From positions 1-8,038 of the forward strand of contig CAJTWN010000031.1 of NCBI GenBank assembly GCA_910580105.1: a stretch of DNA of 8,038 bases, in the 5' to 3' direction. The position numbers and the translations under genes are program-made. This DNA comes from an uncultured Clostridia bacterium (lineage in GTDB: Bacteria > Bacillota > Clostridia > Monoglobales > Monoglobaceae). The notes below the pieces were generated by a model. It did not search any database and was not told the DNA's origin. It worked only from the letters and a program-made list of their open reading frames with translations. Of this stretch, positions 7,518 through 8,038 are shown piece after piece (within the stretch, counting starts at the first letter, position 1; the number at the start of each line of letters is the position of its first letter).

Positions 7518-7540
7518 AAGCTTTATATCGCTTGCTCCGA
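7503..7540 (-). terminator. Intrinsic terminator of the tRNA operon
   Basis: TCGGAGTAAGC (7511-7521) and GCTTGCTCCGA (7530-7540) form an 11-position stem with one imperfect pair and an 8-nt loop. On the minus strand it is followed by eight T (7510-7503). It begins two bases after the CCA end of tRNA-Cys, as expected for the end of a tRNA cluster. Confidence 0.92.
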
Positions 7541-7542
7541 TG

Positions 7543-7617
7543 TGGAGGCGCCACCCAGATTTGAACTGGGGAATAAAGCTTTTGCAGAGCTCTGCCTTAC
7601 CACTTGGCTATGGCGCC
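7543..7617 (-). tRNA. tRNA-Cys (GCA)
   Basis: The acceptor stem GGCGCCA/TGGCGCC is followed by discriminator T and an encoded CCA. The D arm is GCCAAGTGGTAAGGC, the anticodon loop CTGCAAA (anticodon GCA) and the T arm CCCAG-TTCAAAT-CTGGG. Length is 75 nt. It is the last tRNA of the cluster. Confidence 0.96.
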
Positions 7618-7637
7618 AAAATCGATTTAATTATATC

Positions 7638-7675
7638 TATGATAAAAGACGCAAACATATGCGTCTTTTATCATA
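7638..7675. repeat. 16-bp perfect inverted repeat between tRNA-Gly and tRNA-Cys
   Basis: TATGATAAAAGACGCA (7638-7653) is the exact reverse complement of 7660-7675, with a 6-nt AACATA loop. No T-tract follows it on the minus strand, so it is not a classic terminator. Immediately downstream on the minus strand is TATAAT (7635-7630), 12 bases before tRNA-Cys, a possible -10 element, but its -35 match would be poor. It may be a processing or attenuation structure. Confidence 0.75.
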
Positions 7676-7679
7676 AATT

Positions 7680-7754
7680 TGGAGCGGAAGACGAGATTCG
7701 AACTCGCGACGTTCACCTTGGCAAGGTGACGCTCTACCACTGAGCCACTCCCGC
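7680..7754 (-). tRNA. tRNA-Gly (GCC)
   Basis: The acceptor stem is GCGGGAG/CTTCCGC with an encoded CCA. The anticodon stem TCACC/GGTGA holds loop TTGCCAA (anticodon GCC). The T arm is GCGAG-TTCGAAT-CTCGT. Length is 75 nt. The spacer to tRNA-Phe (7755-7781) has a small 6-bp inverted repeat, TGCTTC/GAAGCA. Confidence 0.96.
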
Positions 7755-7781
7755 ACATTTGCTTCCTAAAAATAAGAAGCA

Positions 7782-7857
7782 TGGTGCCTCCGGGCGGAAT
7801 CGAACCACCGACACGGGGATTTTCAGTCCCCTGCTCTACCGACTGAGCTACAGAGGC
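7782..7857 (-). tRNA. tRNA-Phe (GAA)
   Basis: The acceptor stem GCCTCTG/CGGAGGC is followed by discriminator A and an encoded CCA. The D arm is GCTCAGTCGGTAGAGC. The anticodon stem GGGGA/TCCCC holds loop CTGAAAA (anticodon GAA). The T arm is GGTGG-TTCGATT-CCGCC. Length is 76 nt. Confidence 0.96.
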
Positions 7858-7901
7858 ATATGCAGTATCGCAAAAATGAAACATCTTCACAATACTGTTC
7901 A

Positions 7902-7978
7902 TGGCGATCCGGATGGGGTTCGAACCCACGACCTCCAGCGTGACAGGCTGGCATTCTAACCAACTGAACTACCGGACC
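7902..7978 (-). tRNA. tRNA-Asp (GTC)
   Basis: The acceptor stem GGTCCGG/CCGGATC is followed by discriminator G and an encoded CCA. The anticodon stem CCAGC/GCTGG holds loop CTGTCAC (anticodon GTC). The T arm is GTGGG-TTCGAAC-CCCAT. Length is 77 nt. The spacer to tRNA-Phe (7858-7901) carries a weak CAGTAT/ATACTG inverted repeat. Confidence 0.96.
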
Positions 7979-7983
7979 ATAAA

Positions 7984-8038
7984 TGGTGGGCACAATAGGG
8001 CTCGAACCTATGACCCTCTGCTTGTAAGGCAGATGCTC
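7984..8038 (-). tRNA. tRNA-Val (TAC), 5' part beyond the window (partial)
   Basis: The visible part covers the end of the D arm, the anticodon stem TCTGC/GCAGA with loop CTTACAA (anticodon TAC), a T arm ATAGG-TTCGAGC-CCTAT and the acceptor 3' strand TGTGCCC with ACCA. The 5' acceptor and most of the D arm lie past 8038. Only five bases separate it from tRNA-Asp. The operon promoter is outside the window. Confidence 0.93.

Noticed and set aside
7540..7959. Frames on both strands over the tRNA cluster (for example RRHPDLNWG, GASGRNRTTD, VAQSVEQ)
   Set aside because: These are well-known spurious translations of tRNA genes and their antisense.

Overview
The window looks like chromosomal DNA from a low-GC Gram-positive bacterium, most likely a gut-type Clostridia (Lachnospiraceae-like). 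This rests on strong AGGAGG-type ribosome binding sites, consensus sigma-A promoters, AT-rich intergenic DNA, an exported Rhs/YD-repeat protein of the WapA type, and a Val-Asp-Phe-Gly-Cys tRNA cluster with encoded CCA ends. The taxon is an inference; nothing here fixes the genus. Every gene I can support lies on the minus strand, so transcription runs from high to low coordinates.

Positions 8038-7503 hold the 3' part of a tRNA operon: Val(TAC, cut by the window edge), Asp(GTC), Phe(GAA), Gly(GCC) and Cys(GCA). It is closed by a strong hairpin plus eight-T terminator. A 16-bp perfect inverted repeat lies between Gly and Cys. Positions 7490-7150 contain no convincing gene but carry two diverged copies of a roughly 135-145 bp element in direct orientation, with a second terminator-type hairpin between them. 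Positions 7150-6800 are AT-rich and appear empty.

Positions 6793-5960 form a complete monocistronic unit: a near-consensus promoter, a 210-residue SGNH/GDSL hydrolase with all catalytic blocks, and an intrinsic terminator. Positions 5822-1 form a second unit. A near-perfect promoter (TTGAAA, 17 bp, TATAAT) drives a leader of about 115 nt and a 315-residue exported helical protein of unknown function. Its stop codon overlaps the GTG start of a very large Rhs/YD-repeat protein (GTGA). At least 1575 codons of the Rhs protein are present, and it runs off the left edge before the Rhs core and C-terminal tip.

The most interesting content is this last two-gene unit. Rhs proteins of this kind are usually polymorphic toxins or surface-associated effectors, with the toxin tip and immunity gene at the 3' end, which here lies outside the window. 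The translationally coupled upstream secreted protein is not a family I recognise. It is a candidate dedicated partner (secretion, folding or anchoring) of the Rhs protein. The Rhs protein also carries a non-YD domain of about 95 residues inserted within its YD-repeat array.
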